In this document: piece by piece, positions 48,214-58,110 of the stretch
Numbering within the stretch: the stretch's first letter is position 1
Layout: every line of letters starts with the position of its first letter
Source of the DNA: Oscillospiraceae bacterium
Lineage (GTDB): Bacteria; Bacillota; Clostridia; Oscillospirales; Ruminococcaceae
Assembly: GCA_017472965.1 (NCBI GenBank)
Contig: JAFUNR010000023.1
Location: 1-64,000, forward strand
Reading direction: 5' to 3'
DNA length: 64,000 nt
The notes under the pieces: generated by a model
The model's database searches: none
What the model was told of the DNA's origin: nothing
Seen by the model: the letters and a program-made list of their open reading frames with translations, nothing else
Translations under genes and position numbers: made by a program

Positions 48214-49752
48214 ATGAGCACGAAGGAAAAGACTGCGCTGGGCATCGAACTGGGCTCCACCCGCATCAAGGCGGTGGCCATCGATGCACAGCACAAGCCG
48301 GTGACCTCCGGCGATTTCACATGGGCCGCACGGTATGAAAACGGTATCTGGACCTACGATCTGCCGGATGTGTGGAAGGGCCTGAAAACGGCGCTTTCCG
48401 CAGTGCAGGACAGGGAAAATGTGGGCGTGCTGGGTATCTCCGGCATGATGCACGGCTATCTTGCCTTTGACGAAAACTGGCAGCTGCTGGTGCCGTTCCG
48501 CACATGGCAGAATACCATCACCGCCCCCGCCGCCGCGGAGCTGACCGCAAGCTTCGGTTTCAATGTGCCCCAGCGCTGGAGCATCGCCCATCTGTATCAG
48601 GCAGTGCTCAACGGCGAGGAGCATCTGCCGCGGCTGGCGCACATCACCACGCTGGCGGGCTATGTGCACTATATGCTCACCGGCGTCAACGCCGTGGGCG
48701 TGGGCGAGGCCTCCGGCATCTTCCCCATCGATTCCGATACGCTGGATTATGATGCCGCTATGGTGGAGAAATGCAACGCTCTGCTGAAAGCGCACGGCTT
48801 TGAAAAAGATGTGCGGGATGTGATGCCCGCGGTGCTTGCCGCCGGCGAGGATGCCGGCTGCATCACCGAAGCCGGCAGCGCACTGCTGGACGGTCTGCTT
48901 GCTGCCGGCATCCCTGTCTGCCCGCCGGAGGGCGACGGCGGCACCGGCATGACTGCCACCAATTCTGTGGCGCCCCGCACCGGCAATGTCAGTGCAGGCA
49001 CCTCCATCTTTGCCATGGTGGTGCTGGAAAAAATGCTGGAAAATGTGTATGAGGAGATCGATCTCGTCACCACCCCCAGCGGCAGGCCGGTGGCCATGGT
49101 GCACTGCAACAACTGCACCAACGACACCAATGCGTGGGTCGGCGTGCTGGGCGAGGCTGCCGCGCTGATGGGCGCACAGTTCTCCGTCGGCGAGCTGTTC
49201 ACAAAGCTGTATCAGAAGAGCCTTGAGGGCGAGGCCGACTGCGGCGGTGTGCTGGTATGCAACTATCTGGCGGGCGAGGGTGTTACCCATATGGATACCG
49301 GCCGGCCGCTGGTGGCCCGCCGTGCGGATTCCCGTTTTACGCTGGCCAATTTCTTTAAGGCGCAGCTGTACTCCACCATGGCAACGCTGCATCTGGGCAT
49401 GGATATCCTTGCCAAAGAGAAGGTGGCCATCGATAGCATGACCGGTCACGGCGGTTTGTTCAAGACCCCCGGCGTGGGCCAGAAATACATGGCCGCCGCC
49501 TGCGGTGCGCCCATCACCTGCATGGAGACTGCCGGCGAGGGCGGCCCCTACGGCATGGCGCTGCTGGCCGCCTACCTGCTGCGCAAGGCAGAGGGTGAAA
49601 CGCTGGAGGATTATCTGAATGACCGGGTGTTTGCCGGTGTCACCGGTACCACCCTTGCACCCGAAGCGGCGGATATCGCCGGCTTTGCCGCCTATATTGC
49701 GGAATACAAAAAGCTGCTGGCAGTGGAACAGACCGCCATCGAGGCACTGTGA
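48214..49752 (+). CDS. FGGY-family carbohydrate kinase (probable ribulokinase)
   Basis: This 512-residue protein has the FGGY phosphate-1 motif LGIELGSTRIKAVAID, the catalytic region GISGMMHGY and the C-terminal adenosine loop with SMTGHGGLFKTPGVGQKY and ETAGEGGPYGMALLAAYL. Its own sequence is closer to xylulokinase-like FGGY proteins than to classical AraB. But it heads the operon kinase-araA-araD, so L-ribulose is the likely substrate, giving L-ribulose-5-phosphate. ATG 48214 follows ggaaaagaggaaaagaat. Confidence 0.85.
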   Translation: MSTKEKTALGIELGSTRIKAVAIDAQHKPVTSGDFTWAARYENGIWTYDLPDVWKGLKTALSAVQDRENVGVLGISGMMHGYLAFDENWQLLVPFRTWQNTITAPAAAELTASFGFNVPQRWSIAHLYQAVLNGEEHLPRLAHITTLAGYVHYMLTGVNAVGVGEASGIFPIDSDTLDYDAAMVEKCNALLKAHGFEKDVRDVMPAVLAAGEDAGCITEAGSALLDGLLAAGIPVCPPEGDGGTGMTATNSVAPRTGNVSAGTSIFAMVVLEKMLENVYEEIDLVTTPSGRPVAMVHCNNCTNDTNAWVGVLGEAAALMGAQFSVGELFTKLYQKSLEGEADCGGVLVCNYLAGEGVTHMDTGRPLVARRADSRFTLANFFKAQLYSTMATLHLGMDILAKEKVAIDSMTGHGGLFKTPGVGQKYMAAACGAPITCMETAGEGGPYGMALLAAYLLRKAEGETLEDYLNDRVFAGVTGTTLAPEAADIAGFAAYIAEYKKLLAVEQTAIEAL

Positions 49753-49796
49753 ACGCCGCTGGCCCCTTTTAATAAAAGGAGAGAAGGAGAAAGAAA

Positions 49797-51269
49797 ATGA
49801 GCAAATACAATTTCTGGTTTGTGGTGGGTTCGCAGGATCTGTACGGCGAGGAGGTGCTGCAGACTGTGGCTGTCCGCGCCGCCGAAATGGCCGAAACCAT
49901 GAGCAAAAGCCTGCCCTATCCGCTGATCTATAAGGTAACGGCCATGTCCAACGCGCAGATCACCGATATCGTCAAGGAGGCAAACTATGACGATACCTGC
50001 GCCGGTATCATCACCTGGTGCCACACCTTCTCCCCCAGCAAAATGTGGATCAACGGCCTTACCTCTCTGCAGAAGCCCTGGTGCCATTTTGCCACCCAGT
50101 ACAACGAAGCGATCCCCAACGAAGAGATCGATATGGACTTTATGAATCTGAATCAGGCCGCCCACGGTGACCGTGAGCACGGCTTTATCGGTGCGCGCCT
50201 GCGCACCCCGCGCAAGGTCATTGCCGGTTACTGGAAGCGCCCGGAGGTGCTGGCGCGTATCGGCAGCTGGATGAAGGCTGCGGTGGGCGTTTCCGTCAGC
50301 AAGAGCCTGAAGGTGATGCGTTTCGGCGACAATATGCGCGAGGTCGCCGTCACCGAGGGCGATAAGGTGGAAGTGCAGGCAAAGCTGGGCTGGCAGGTGA
50401 ATACCTGGGCTGTGGGCGATCTGGTGAAGATGATGAACGAGGTCACCGATGCCGAGATCGATGCTCTGGTGGCCGAGTATGCCGCTGCATACGATATTGC
50501 CACCGACAATACGGCGGCGATTCGCTATCAGGCCCGCGAGGAGATCGCCATGAAGAAGATGCTGGATGCCAACGGCTGCAAGGCGTTCTCCAACACCTTC
50601 CAGGATCTGTACGGTATGGAGCAGCTGCCCGGTCTGGCCAGCCAGCACCTGATGGCACAGGGCTACGGCTACGGCGGCGAGGGCGACTGGAAGGTATCCG
50701 CCATGACCGCCATCATGAAAGCCATGGGCGAGGGCGGCAACGGCGCTTCCGCTTTCATGGAGGATTATACCTATCATCTGGCAGAGGGCGAGGAGTATTC
50801 TCTTGGCGCACACATGCTGGAGGTCTGCCCCAGCCTTGCCGCCGCGGATTTCCGTCCCCGTATCGAGACCCATCATCTGGGCATCGGCATGAACGAAAAG
50901 GATCCCGCCCGTCTGGTGTTCGAGGGCAAGGCCGGTCCCGCCATTGTGGTCAGTCTGGTGGATATGGGCGGCCGTCTGCGCCTGATCGTGCAGGATATCG
51001 AGTGCGTCAAGCCCATCCTGCCCATGCCCAACCTGCCGGTGGCCCGCGTTATGTGGCGTGCCATGCCCAACCTGACCGATGGTGTGGAGTGCTGGATCAC
51101 CGCCGGCGGCGCACACCATACCGTGCTTTCCTATGATGTCACCGCCGACCAGATGAAGGACTGGGCACGCATGATGGATATCGAGTTTGTGCATATCACC
51201 AAAGATACCACGCTGGATGCGCTGGAAAAGGAGCTTTTCCTCAACGATCTGGCATGGAAGCTGAAATAA
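49797..51269 (+). CDS. araA: L-arabinose isomerase
   Basis: This 490-residue protein begins [21 protein letters not shown], the standard AraA start, and has [26 protein letters not shown], the Mn-binding region around [17 protein letters not shown] and [12 protein letters not shown], and a terminal [11 protein letters not shown]. It converts L-arabinose to L-ribulose in the cytoplasm. Length is normal (about 490-500). It is 44 bases after the kinase and 10 bases before araD. Confidence 0.97.
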   Translation: MSKYNFWFVVGSQDLYGEEVLQTVAVRAAEMAETMSKSLPYPLIYKVTAMSNAQITDIVKEANYDDTCAGIITWCHTFSPSKMWINGLTSLQKPWCHFATQYNEAIPNEEIDMDFMNLNQAAHGDREHGFIGARLRTPRKVIAGYWKRPEVLARIGSWMKAAVGVSVSKSLKVMRFGDNMREVAVTEGDKVEVQAKLGWQVNTWAVGDLVKMMNEVTDAEIDALVAEYAAAYDIATDNTAAIRYQAREEIAMKKMLDANGCKAFSNTFQDLYGMEQLPGLASQHLMAQGYGYGGEGDWKVSAMTAIMKAMGEGGNGASAFMEDYTYHLAEGEEYSLGAHMLEVCPSLAAADFRPRIETHHLGIGMNEKDPARLVFEGKAGPAIVVSLVDMGGRLRLIVQDIECVKPILPMPNLPVARVMWRAMPNLTDGVECWITAGGAHHTVLSYDVTADQMKDWARMMDIEFVHITKDTTLDALEKELFLNDLAWKLK

Positions 51270-51279
51270 GGAGACCGTC

Positions 51280-51978
51280 ATGCTGGAACAACTGAAATAT
51301 GAGGTCTGCGAGGCCAATCTGCAGCTGCCGAAGCACGGTCTTGTCACCTTTACATGGGGCAATGTTTCCGCTGTTGACCGCGAAAGAGGTCTGATGGTCA
51401 TCAAGCCCAGCGGCGTGGATTACGACGGCATGACCCCCGCCGATATGGTGGTGGTATCGCTTGCCACCGGTGAGCGGGTGGAGGGCCGCTGGAAGCCTTC
51501 CTCCGATACCGCCACCCATGTGGCACTGTACAATGCCTTCCCCGCGCTGGGCGGCATTGTGCATACCCATTCCCGCTGGGCCACCAGCTTTGCACAGGCC
51601 GGGCGGGGTATTCCCGCCTTTGGCACCACCCACGGCGACTATTTTTACGGCGAGATCCCCTGCACCCGCAAAATGACCCCGGAGGAGATCGCCGGCGAGT
51701 ACGAGATGGAGACCGGCGGCGTGATCATCGAAACCTTCGGCGAACGGGGCATCGATCCGGCGCAGGTGCCGGCGGTGCTGGTGAACAGCCACGGCCCCTT
51801 TGCGTGGGGTACGGATGCCGCCGATGCGGTGCACAATGCCGTGGTGCTGGAGGAGTGCGCCTTTATGGCGCTGCAGGCGCTGACGCTGAATCCGGCGCTT
51901 GCCCCCATGCAGCAGGAGCTGCTGGATAAGCACTATCTGCGCAAGCATGGCGCAAACGCCTATTACGGTCAGAATTGA
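51280..51978 (+). CDS. araD: L-ribulose-5-phosphate 4-epimerase
   Basis: This 232-residue class II aldolase-fold enzyme has [22 protein letters not shown], the zinc-binding [28 protein letters not shown] and [11 protein letters not shown]. It converts L-ribulose-5-phosphate to D-xylulose-5-phosphate, completing arabinose entry into the pentose phosphate pathway. The ATG at 51280 follows aaataaggagaccgtc. Length is normal. Confidence 0.97.
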   Translation: MLEQLKYEVCEANLQLPKHGLVTFTWGNVSAVDRERGLMVIKPSGVDYDGMTPADMVVVSLATGERVEGRWKPSSDTATHVALYNAFPALGGIVHTHSRWATSFAQAGRGIPAFGTTHGDYFYGEIPCTRKMTPEEIAGEYEMETGGVIIETFGERGIDPAQVPAVLVNSHGPFAWGTDAADAVHNAVVLEECAFMALQALTLNPALAPMQQELLDKHYLRKHGANAYYGQN

Positions 51979-51998
51979 ATAAAACAGAGGTGCGAAAC

Positions 51999-52631
51999 AT
52001 GAAAGTGTATTCTGTCTTTGATCCCGAATTCAAGCCCTACGGTCAGGTGGTGGAGGGCTGCGATGTCAGCGAGCTGCTGGCGGTTATGGAAAAGTATCCT
52101 CTGCCCGAAAGCGGCACGCTGTATGAGCGAAGCCTGCCTGAAATGGAAGCCTGTGCCGTGTTTGAGGATCTGCAGCAGCGGGTCTACGGCGGTATGCCCA
52201 TTCAGCTGGGCCTGTGCTGGGGCCGCAACGATCAGCTGAACTGTCTGGAATACCACCGCGACAGTGAGCTGAATCTGAGCACCGGCGATCTGGTGATGCT
52301 GTATGCCAAGCAGGATGAGATCGAAAACGGCGTGCTGGATACCGCGAAGGTCAAGGCCTTCCGCGTGCCCGCCGGTGTACTGATGGAGTGCTACGCCACC
52401 ACGCTGCACTACGCTCCCTGTCATCTGAATGAACAGGAAGGCTTTCGTATGGCGGTGGCGCTGCCCCGCGGTACCAACGGCCCCCGACCCGGCATCGAAG
52501 TGCGCAGCGCCGAGGACCGGCTGCTGCTGGCCTGCAATAAATGGCTGCTGGCCCATCCCGAATCCAAGGAAGCTGCCGAGGGCGCCTATGTGGGCCTGAA
52601 AGGCGATAATATCCGGTTCGCTTTGGATTGA
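51999..52631 (+). CDS. DUF4867 family protein
   Basis: The protein has 210 residues from the ATG at 51999 (cagaggtgcgaaac). A cupin-like pattern is visible: IQLGLCWGRNDQLNCLEYHRDSELNLSTGDLVMLYA (two-His/Glu type) and PAGVLMECYATTLHYAPCH. DUF4867 genes commonly follow sugar isomerase or epimerase genes in Clostridia. A sugar-binding or isomerising role is plausible but unproven. Fourth gene of the arabinose operon. Confidence 0.8.
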   Translation: MKVYSVFDPEFKPYGQVVEGCDVSELLAVMEKYPLPESGTLYERSLPEMEACAVFEDLQQRVYGGMPIQLGLCWGRNDQLNCLEYHRDSELNLSTGDLVMLYAKQDEIENGVLDTAKVKAFRVPAGVLMECYATTLHYAPCHLNEQEGFRMAVALPRGTNGPRPGIEVRSAEDRLLLACNKWLLAHPESKEAAEGAYVGLKGDNIRFALD

Positions 52632-52687
52632 GCGCCGGAAGCACGAAGCGTGTGTGCTGATTTTTCAAGGGAAAGGGGGCGGCGGTT

Positions 52688-53269
52688 TTGGCATTGATCA
52701 TCGGTCTTGTGCCGATTTTACTGGTGCTGGGCATCAGCGGTGCAGTGGTGTATCTGCTGGTCGCACGGGAGGCAAGGCGTAAGGAACTCGTCATAGAACT
52801 GCCGATCCCGACCCATCTGAAAGATCATTTCGTTCCGCTGGGGGATAAAAACACCGGCAGACAGGTCAGCGGCGCCATCCGCTGCAGCTGCGGCTGCGGG
52901 GATCTTGCCGTATGGTCGAGCAATGAGCGGCGGCTGGTGATCCCGGTGTGCGGGCAGTGCGAAAAGATCTTTCTGCTGTTTGATGCCGGCAGGCACGGCT
53001 GGAACGGCTTTGTCTGCGGCGAGGATCCGCTTGTGCGCAGTGAACCGGTGGAGGAATTCTGCTGTCCGAAATGCGGGCAGAGCAGCTTTGGCATCGGTGC
53101 GGTGATCACATCACAGGGCAAAGAGGATTTCTGCAGACAGGCGCTCACCGGTGAGGATGATCTGACACCGGAGGATTGGGTGAATGCCTTTGATTATATC
53201 GGTATCTCACTGCGGTGCAGGAACTGCGGCTGGACGGACAGGCGCTGGAGCCGGCAGGAGACGCTGTAG
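52688..53269 (+). CDS. Membrane-anchored zinc-ribbon protein
   Basis: This 193-residue protein starts with TTG at 52688, behind aagggggcggcgg. One N-terminal transmembrane helix (ALIIGLVPILLVLGISGAVVYLLV) is followed by a soluble part with several Cys pairs: CSCGCGD, CGQCEK, CCPKCGQ and CRNCG. This suggests two zinc ribbons on the cytoplasmic side or iron-sulfur binding. Not recognised as a named family. Confidence 0.6.
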   Translation: MALIIGLVPILLVLGISGAVVYLLVAREARRKELVIELPIPTHLKDHFVPLGDKNTGRQVSGAIRCSCGCGDLAVWSSNERRLVIPVCGQCEKIFLLFDAGRHGWNGFVCGEDPLVRSEPVEEFCCPKCGQSSFGIGAVITSQGKEDFCRQALTGEDDLTPEDWVNAFDYIGISLRCRNCGWTDRRWSRQETL

Positions 53270-53344
53270 TACCGCAGGATATCCGGATCGGATGACAGAT
53301 ATGGGCTGCAAAACGGCAGCCGATCAGGAAAAGGAGTGCATACA

Positions 53345-55561
53345 ATGAAACAGCAGCATGCGATCCCCTTTGACCCGCAGACGGCGGGCGGATATCTGTA
53401 TCTTTCGGGCGGCAGCCATTCCAGCGGTAAGGGCTGTCCGGACTGGGGCTCCAACGATCCGGCAGAGCTTCGCTTTATCGGCGACCGTCTCGGTACGCTT
53501 GTGCTGCAGTATGCGGATGGCAGCAGCGGACGCGTGCCGCTTGTGCTGGGCTACACACTGTGGCTGCGCTGTATACGGTATGAGCTCTGCGCACCCTTTT
53601 TCGGCGAAGGGCGCGATGAAGAACTGGCGCAGGGGATGCAGCGCAGTCTGCAGCTTTTCGGCGCATGGGAAGGTGCGGAGGAATGGCTGCTGCGCATTGC
53701 GCTGCCGAAGCCCCTTGCCGGTGTGCGTGTGGAGCCTGCCGAAGAAAAGAACGGTACGCCGGTATTTGATAAAGCGTACTGTGCGGGGGAGCCTGCGGAG
53801 GAAGCGCAGCGGGCCTTTTTTGCCGCGCATACCGTCATGCCGGATGCACCCGTTCCCGCTTTTGTGAGCGCCGCACTGGATGCGGTGTGCCATGCGCTGC
53901 ACACCTTTGAGTCTGATTTTGAAGCCGCGCCGGAGGAATTTGTCTTTCCGCAGCCGCCGCAGGGTTTTCAGCCGGTATTTGCCGGTACGCGGCTGGCGGC
54001 TGTTGCCACCGGCAGTGTCTATCATAATATGAAGGATCTGGGCAGCCGTACCGATGCGGACGGCTTCCTGCACACCTCTTATCCCGATGCGCCCTCCTGG
54101 TGGTACGACGGCTTCGGACCGTATGTGCCGCGGGTGGGCAGCTACACGGCAAATTTTTATTCCCGCGATGCGGGCCGTGCCATCATGACTCTGGCCGCCT
54201 ATGGGTACGTGGATGCCGCGGCGGCAGCCTGCGGCTTTGGCAACCGGTGGATGATGTACTACCGTGAGCAGGGGCTGCAGCTGGCCGGTGTGCCCATTCC
54301 GGGGCACTACAGTGTCATGCCCAATACGCCGCTGATCTATTCGCAGGTGCTGACAAAGCTGGCGAAGCCCGCGCTGGCGGATGACCCGGACGGCTCGCAG
54401 CTTTCGGCATGGCCCACCCGCTACACTTTTGAGCGCTTCGGGGAGGGGCACGGGAATGTGGGCAATCCGGAGACGGATGGTCACGGCCTGATGATGATGG
54501 CCAACCGGGCTGCATGGCGTGCGCAGGGCGCCGATCCGGACTATGTGCGCAAAAACTGGACATACATCAACGAGATGGCGGAGTGGATCCTCTGGAGCTA
54601 TGCGCATCCGGAGCTTTCCTTTGTGGAAAACGATCTGCTTTACGGCGAGACGGAAGCCGCCATGAATGATTATACTCTGTATGCCAATGTGCCCTGTTAT
54701 CTGGGGCTTCTGAGTCTTGCAGAAATGGCACAGGCGGCGGGCGAGGAGGCTGCGGCCGAAAGCTGGCGGCAGACTGCCGGCCGGCTGCGGCGGGCCATCG
54801 ATGCGCATCTGACGGACGGGCAGGGCTGGAAGGCGGAGAAGTTCGGCTTCCACCATGATCCGGTGCTGACCATGCTGGCGGATGTGTACGGCTACGATAC
54901 GGCGGATATGCCCGCCGACTGGGTCGCCCGCAGCCGCGCAAGCTATGAGACCGATCGGCTGAATGCGGCGCAGCACGGCTGGTACGGCCCCAAGGGCATC
55001 GGCTATGATCATGCCATGATCACCCAGAATGCGCTGCTGCTGGACCGAATGGCGGATGCGGACGGACTGCTGAACTCTCTGTGCAAGCTGAGCTATGCGC
55101 CCCGTCTGCCGGAGCCGTACCTGATCCCCGAAGCTCTGAGCGTGGATGCCGCAAAGGGCGTACTGCGCCGGCAGGGAGATCTTGGCAATCTGGTGCAGCA
55201 GGCCGAAGCCATGAAGTGCTGGCTGCTGGCGGTGGGCGTTTCGCCGCTGCGGGAGGGCTCCGTGAAGGTGATGCCCCGGCTGCCCGCCGGCTGGAGCGTT
55301 AAGGTGCAGGCCGCGCCGGTGCCCGCAAGCGGTCTGTGCGCCGCGCTGCAGGTGAGCGCTGTGAGCGAAAATACCCAGAGCATCGAGCTGCATTTTGCAG
55401 GGGAAGGGGATGCCCGTCTGCAGGTGCGCTTCGGCCCGTTTGATGCAAAATACGATACGGCGCAGGTAAAGCTGAACGGCGCCGCACACACCCTGCCGCT
55501 GCAGCAAAGCGGTGACAGCAAATGGGCATGGCTGGAACTGTCGGCTCTGCCGCGGCAGTAA
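53345..55561 (+). CDS. Six-hairpin glycosidase-like protein
   Basis: This 738-residue protein starts at 53345 behind aaaaggag. A beta-rich N-terminal third is followed by an (alpha/alpha)6-type region with WYDGFGPYVPRVGSYTANFYSRDAGRAIMTLAAYGY, DGHGLMMMANRAAW and MNDYTLYANVPCYLGLLSLAEMA, and a C-terminal beta domain. The layout resembles GH78/GH127-like six-hairpin hydrolases. No signal peptide, so it would act on oligosaccharides inside the cell. Exact family and catalytic acids are not assignable by eye. It sits downstream of arabinose genes. Confidence 0.65.
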   Translation: MKQQHAIPFDPQTAGGYLYLSGGSHSSGKGCPDWGSNDPAELRFIGDRLGTLVLQYADGSSGRVPLVLGYTLWLRCIRYELCAPFFGEGRDEELAQGMQRSLQLFGAWEGAEEWLLRIALPKPLAGVRVEPAEEKNGTPVFDKAYCAGEPAEEAQRAFFAAHTVMPDAPVPAFVSAALDAVCHALHTFESDFEAAPEEFVFPQPPQGFQPVFAGTRLAAVATGSVYHNMKDLGSRTDADGFLHTSYPDAPSWWYDGFGPYVPRVGSYTANFYSRDAGRAIMTLAAYGYVDAAAAACGFGNRWMMYYREQGLQLAGVPIPGHYSVMPNTPLIYSQVLTKLAKPALADDPDGSQLSAWPTRYTFERFGEGHGNVGNPETDGHGLMMMANRAAWRAQGADPDYVRKNWTYINEMAEWILWSYAHPELSFVENDLLYGETEAAMNDYTLYANVPCYLGLLSLAEMAQAAGEEAAAESWRQTAGRLRRAIDAHLTDGQGWKAEKFGFHHDPVLTMLADVYGYDTADMPADWVARSRASYETDRLNAAQHGWYGPKGIGYDHAMITQNALLLDRMADADGLLNSLCKLSYAPRLPEPYLIPEALSVDAAKGVLRRQGDLGNLVQQAEAMKCWLLAVGVSPLREGSVKVMPRLPAGWSVKVQAAPVPASGLCAALQVSAVSENTQSIELHFAGEGDARLQVRFGPFDAKYDTAQVKLNGAAHTLPLQQSGDSKWAWLELSALPRQ

Positions 55562-55598
55562 GCTGCGTTTGGCCGGGCCGGAAATCAAAAATATGAAA

Positions 55599-55635
55599 AA
55601 AGGAACCGCTGCACGGCTGATGCAGCGGTTCCTTT
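55599..55635. terminator. Bidirectional terminator
   Basis: A 15-bp perfect stem aaaggaaccgctgca / tgcagcggttccttt with a 7-base loop, between convergent genes. Confidence 0.85.
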
Positions 55636-55663
55636 ATATTTGAGTGTTCTTTTGCGGTGGTGT

Positions 55664-56317
55664 TCAGCGGCGGTTGTTGCGGCGGAACTGTGCGCGGCTG
55701 CGCCAGTATTTGCTGTCATTCCCGATGCGCTTGATGAAATCCGGTCCGAAGAACAGGAAGAAGTTGACAAGGCTCATCACGATGGCGATGCGCACCGGCC
55801 AGCTGCCGGTGATGAAGGAGAACAGAAACAGCACCGCATCCAGCAGCGCCAGCCATTTCACTTTGATGGGGATGAAGAAGAACAGCAGCACCTGCATATC
55901 GGGGTAAAGCACTGCAAAGGCAAAGAAAAGCGACATATTCAAAAAGTAGTTGTCCGCGCTGCCGGTGATAAGGCAGGAGATGATCGCCCCGATCACGCCG
56001 AACAGGTAGTACATGTTGAAACGGAAGCTGCCCCAGGTGCTTTCCAGAGAACCGCCGATCCAGTAATAAAAGTACAGGCTGAGCACGATGAAAACGGGGG
56101 TGGACTGCGGCGGCAGGAAGATAAAGGTGAAAAGCCGCCACACCTGCCCGCGCAGCAGGGCATCGCGGGAAAGATACAGATACCCGGCAAGGTTGATGGT
56201 GGGGTTCAGCAGATCCGCCACATACACCAGCGCCATGCCGATGACCACCGTCATCATCAGATTGGGGATGGCCTTGCGGCCGTATTTGTACTCAAGGCGG
56301 TACAGCCAGTTTTTCAC
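55664..56317 (-). CDS. Rhomboid-like integral membrane protein, probably inactive
   Basis: This 217-residue protein has six predicted membrane helices and the rhomboid/Der1-like layout (QVWRLFTFIFLPPQ corresponds to the WR motif of loop 1). The GxSG serine motif and the His of helix 6 are absent, so protease activity is unlikely. The GTG at 56317 is chosen because aaaggag is 8 bases upstream; the GTG at 56326 is too close to it. A basic C-terminal tail (RSRAQFRRNNRR) stays in the cytoplasm. Confidence 0.7.
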   Translation of the reverse strand: MKNWLYRLEYKYGRKAIPNLMMTVVIGMALVYVADLLNPTINLAGYLYLSRDALLRGQVWRLFTFIFLPPQSTPVFIVLSLYFYYWIGGSLESTWGSFRFNMYYLFGVIGAIISCLITGSADNYFLNMSLFFAFAVLYPDMQVLLFFFIPIKVKWLALLDAVLFLFSFITGSWPVRIAIVMSLVNFFLFFGPDFIKRIGNDSKYWRSRAQFRRNNRR

Positions 56318-56502
56318 AAAAGTCACTCCTTTGTTGTGTGTGGGGCAGCACGCAGACTGCTCATATTTATTTTAGCACATTGTTTTGCGAGAAATAAAAC
56401 AAATTGTAAATTTCCGGTAAAAAGATCTGCAGCGGGGACTTGACAGCCATGGTACAATAGGGGTAGAAAGAGTAAATGACCCGCAGCGTGAAGGAGAGTA
56501 CG

Positions 56503-56721
56503 ATGGAACAGAAAAAAATCGACCGCATCAACGAGCTTGCCCGCAAAAGCAAAACGCCGGAAGGTCTGACCGAGGCTGAGCTGGCAGAACAGAAGGAGCT
56601 GCGTGCCGAGTATATTGCCGGCTTCCGCGCCAGTCTGCGCAGTCAGCTGGACGGCATCGTGGTGCAGGAGGCCGACGGCAGCCGCCACAAACTGAATAAG
56701 AAGGATCCGGTAAAGCACTGA
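56503..56721 (+). CDS. DUF896 family protein (YnzC-like)
   Basis: This 72-residue protein matches DUF896: KIDRINELARKSKTPEGLTEAELAEQKELRAEYIAGFR forms a helical hairpin, followed by a short basic tail ending DPVKH. Homologues such as Bacillus YnzC and YneA-operon members are small cytoplasmic proteins of unknown role. ATG 56503 follows aaggagagtac. Confidence 0.9.
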   Translation: MEQKKIDRINELARKSKTPEGLTEAELAEQKELRAEYIAGFRASLRSQLDGIVVQEADGSRHKLNKKDPVKH

Positions 56722-56728
56722 AGAAAGC

Positions 56729-56760
56729 AAAGCGGCTGTTTGAAACGCAGCCGCTTTTTT
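56729..56760. terminator. Intrinsic terminator
   Basis: A 10-bp perfect stem aaagcggctg / cagccgcttt with TTTTTT after it. Confidence 0.85.
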
Positions 56761-56787
56761 CTTTGCGTCGGAAAGGAAGAACGACGG

Positions 56788-58080
56788 TCAGCGCTCAAGC
56801 ACCATAGCGCCCCAGCGGGCGGCAATGGCCCGCTGGGCGGGTGTGCGGCACACGGCGGCGCACCGGCCGGGGAAAATGCGCAGCGCATTTTCCAGCACGG
56901 CATCGTCATCGGCGGCAACGGCGACCGGCAGCGGCGACATAAAGCAGGCGCAGGCAAGGCGGCGCGCATCGTCGGTGCTGTGCAGCTGTACCAGTGCGCA
57001 CGCGGCTTCGCCGTCGGCTGCATCCGGAAGGGCATCCTCCAGATCCTCGTTGCAGGGGATGGCTTCGCTCAGCACAAGGCCGGCTTCGCCGCCGGCGGTT
57101 TCGGCAAAGACGCGGTTTTCGAAGCACAGCGGCAGACCGGCGGGCTCCGGCTTTCCGGCGGCTTCGGCTTCGGGGATGCGGCAAAGCTTTGCCAGCAGGG
57201 TGCGCAGCGGGCCGGCGGCACAGCCGGTTTGGGGCAGTGCAGCGTTCAGTGCGGCGATGTGTTCCGGCGTGCTCTGACAGCAGCCGCCCAGCAAAAATAC
57301 CCCCTGCTGCGCCATAGCGGCGCAGGCTTCGCCAAAGGCGGCGGGAGACAGCGGGGCATCCGGTGTGCCGGCGTTGGGCTTTACCAGCAGCGGAATGCGG
57401 GCGTATTTTTGCAGCGCAGGCAGCAGCGAGGCCATGTCCTGTGCACCGGTGGAGCAGTTCAGCCCCACGGCATCGGCACCGGCAGCCTGCAGCGCCAGCA
57501 CGGCGGCATCTGCCGGCATACCGGAGACGGTGCGTCCGCCGTTTTCCAGCGTTACACTGGCCAGCACCGGCAGGCCGCAGTCCCGTGCGGCCACCACGGC
57601 GGCGCGCACATCGCCCAGACTCATCATTGTTTCGGCAAAGATCAGATCTGCGCCGGCCTGCTTCAGTGCGGCGATCTGCTCGGTGTAAATGGCAACAAGC
57701 TCCTCGAAAGAGGTATCCCCGAAGGGCTCGCAGAAAAGCCCGGTGGGGGATACATCGCCCGCCACCAGTGCTTTGCCTGCGGCGGCCTCCACCGTCAGCG
57801 CGGCAAGACGGCGGTTCAACTCAGTTACATTGTCCTGCTCGCCGAACTGCTTCAGCCGGGCGCGGTTGGCGCCGAAGGTGGGGGTCAGCAGGATCCGGCT
57901 GCCGGCGGCAAGGTAGCGGCGCTGCCAGTCGATGAGTACCTGCGGGTGCTCCAGCACCCAGCGCTCCACGCAGACGCCTTTGGGCATACCGGCGGCCATC
58001 AGCCCGGTGCCGGTGCCGCCGTCCAGCAGGACAAAGGGGTGCTGACACAGTCCGGCAAACAGTGCAGTGCGGTCATTCAT
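56788..58080 (-). CDS. Homocysteine S-methyltransferase family protein
   Basis: In this 430-residue protein, residues 1-290 form the Hcy-binding barrel: LLDGGTGTGL, LTPTFGANRARL, GLNCS (first zinc Cys) and LLGGCC (two further zinc Cys). The C-terminal 140 residues have a different alpha/beta character (LHSTDDARRLACACFMSPL). It transfers a methyl group to homocysteine from S-methylmethionine or a corrinoid protein. The methyl donor is not evident. ATG 58080 follows gaggagatctttt. Located next to a MATE exporter on the same strand (30-base gap). Confidence 0.85.
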   Translation of the reverse strand: MNDRTALFAGLCQHPFVLLDGGTGTGLMAAGMPKGVCVERWVLEHPQVLIDWQRRYLAAGSRILLTPTFGANRARLKQFGEQDNVTELNRRLAALTVEAAAGKALVAGDVSPTGLFCEPFGDTSFEELVAIYTEQIAALKQAGADLIFAETMMSLGDVRAAVVAARDCGLPVLASVTLENGGRTVSGMPADAAVLALQAAGADAVGLNCSTGAQDMASLLPALQKYARIPLLVKPNAGTPDAPLSPAAFGEACAAMAQQGVFLLGGCCQSTPEHIAALNAALPQTGCAAGPLRTLLAKLCRIPEAEAAGKPEPAGLPLCFENRVFAETAGGEAGLVLSEAIPCNEDLEDALPDAADGEAACALVQLHSTDDARRLACACFMSPLPVAVAADDDAVLENALRIFPGRCAAVCRTPAQRAIAARWGAMVLER

Positions 58081-58110
58081 GAAAAGATCTCCTCGCTGTG
58101 AAAGGCCCCA

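Noticed and set aside
48145..51948. Long minus-strand frames opposite the FGGY kinase, araA and araD
   Set aside because: The plus-strand genes are unambiguous. The opposite frames are compositional artefacts.
53324..55588. A 750-codon minus-strand frame opposite the six-hairpin glycosidase-like gene
   Set aside because: Arg/His/Pro-rich antisense shadow without start signals.
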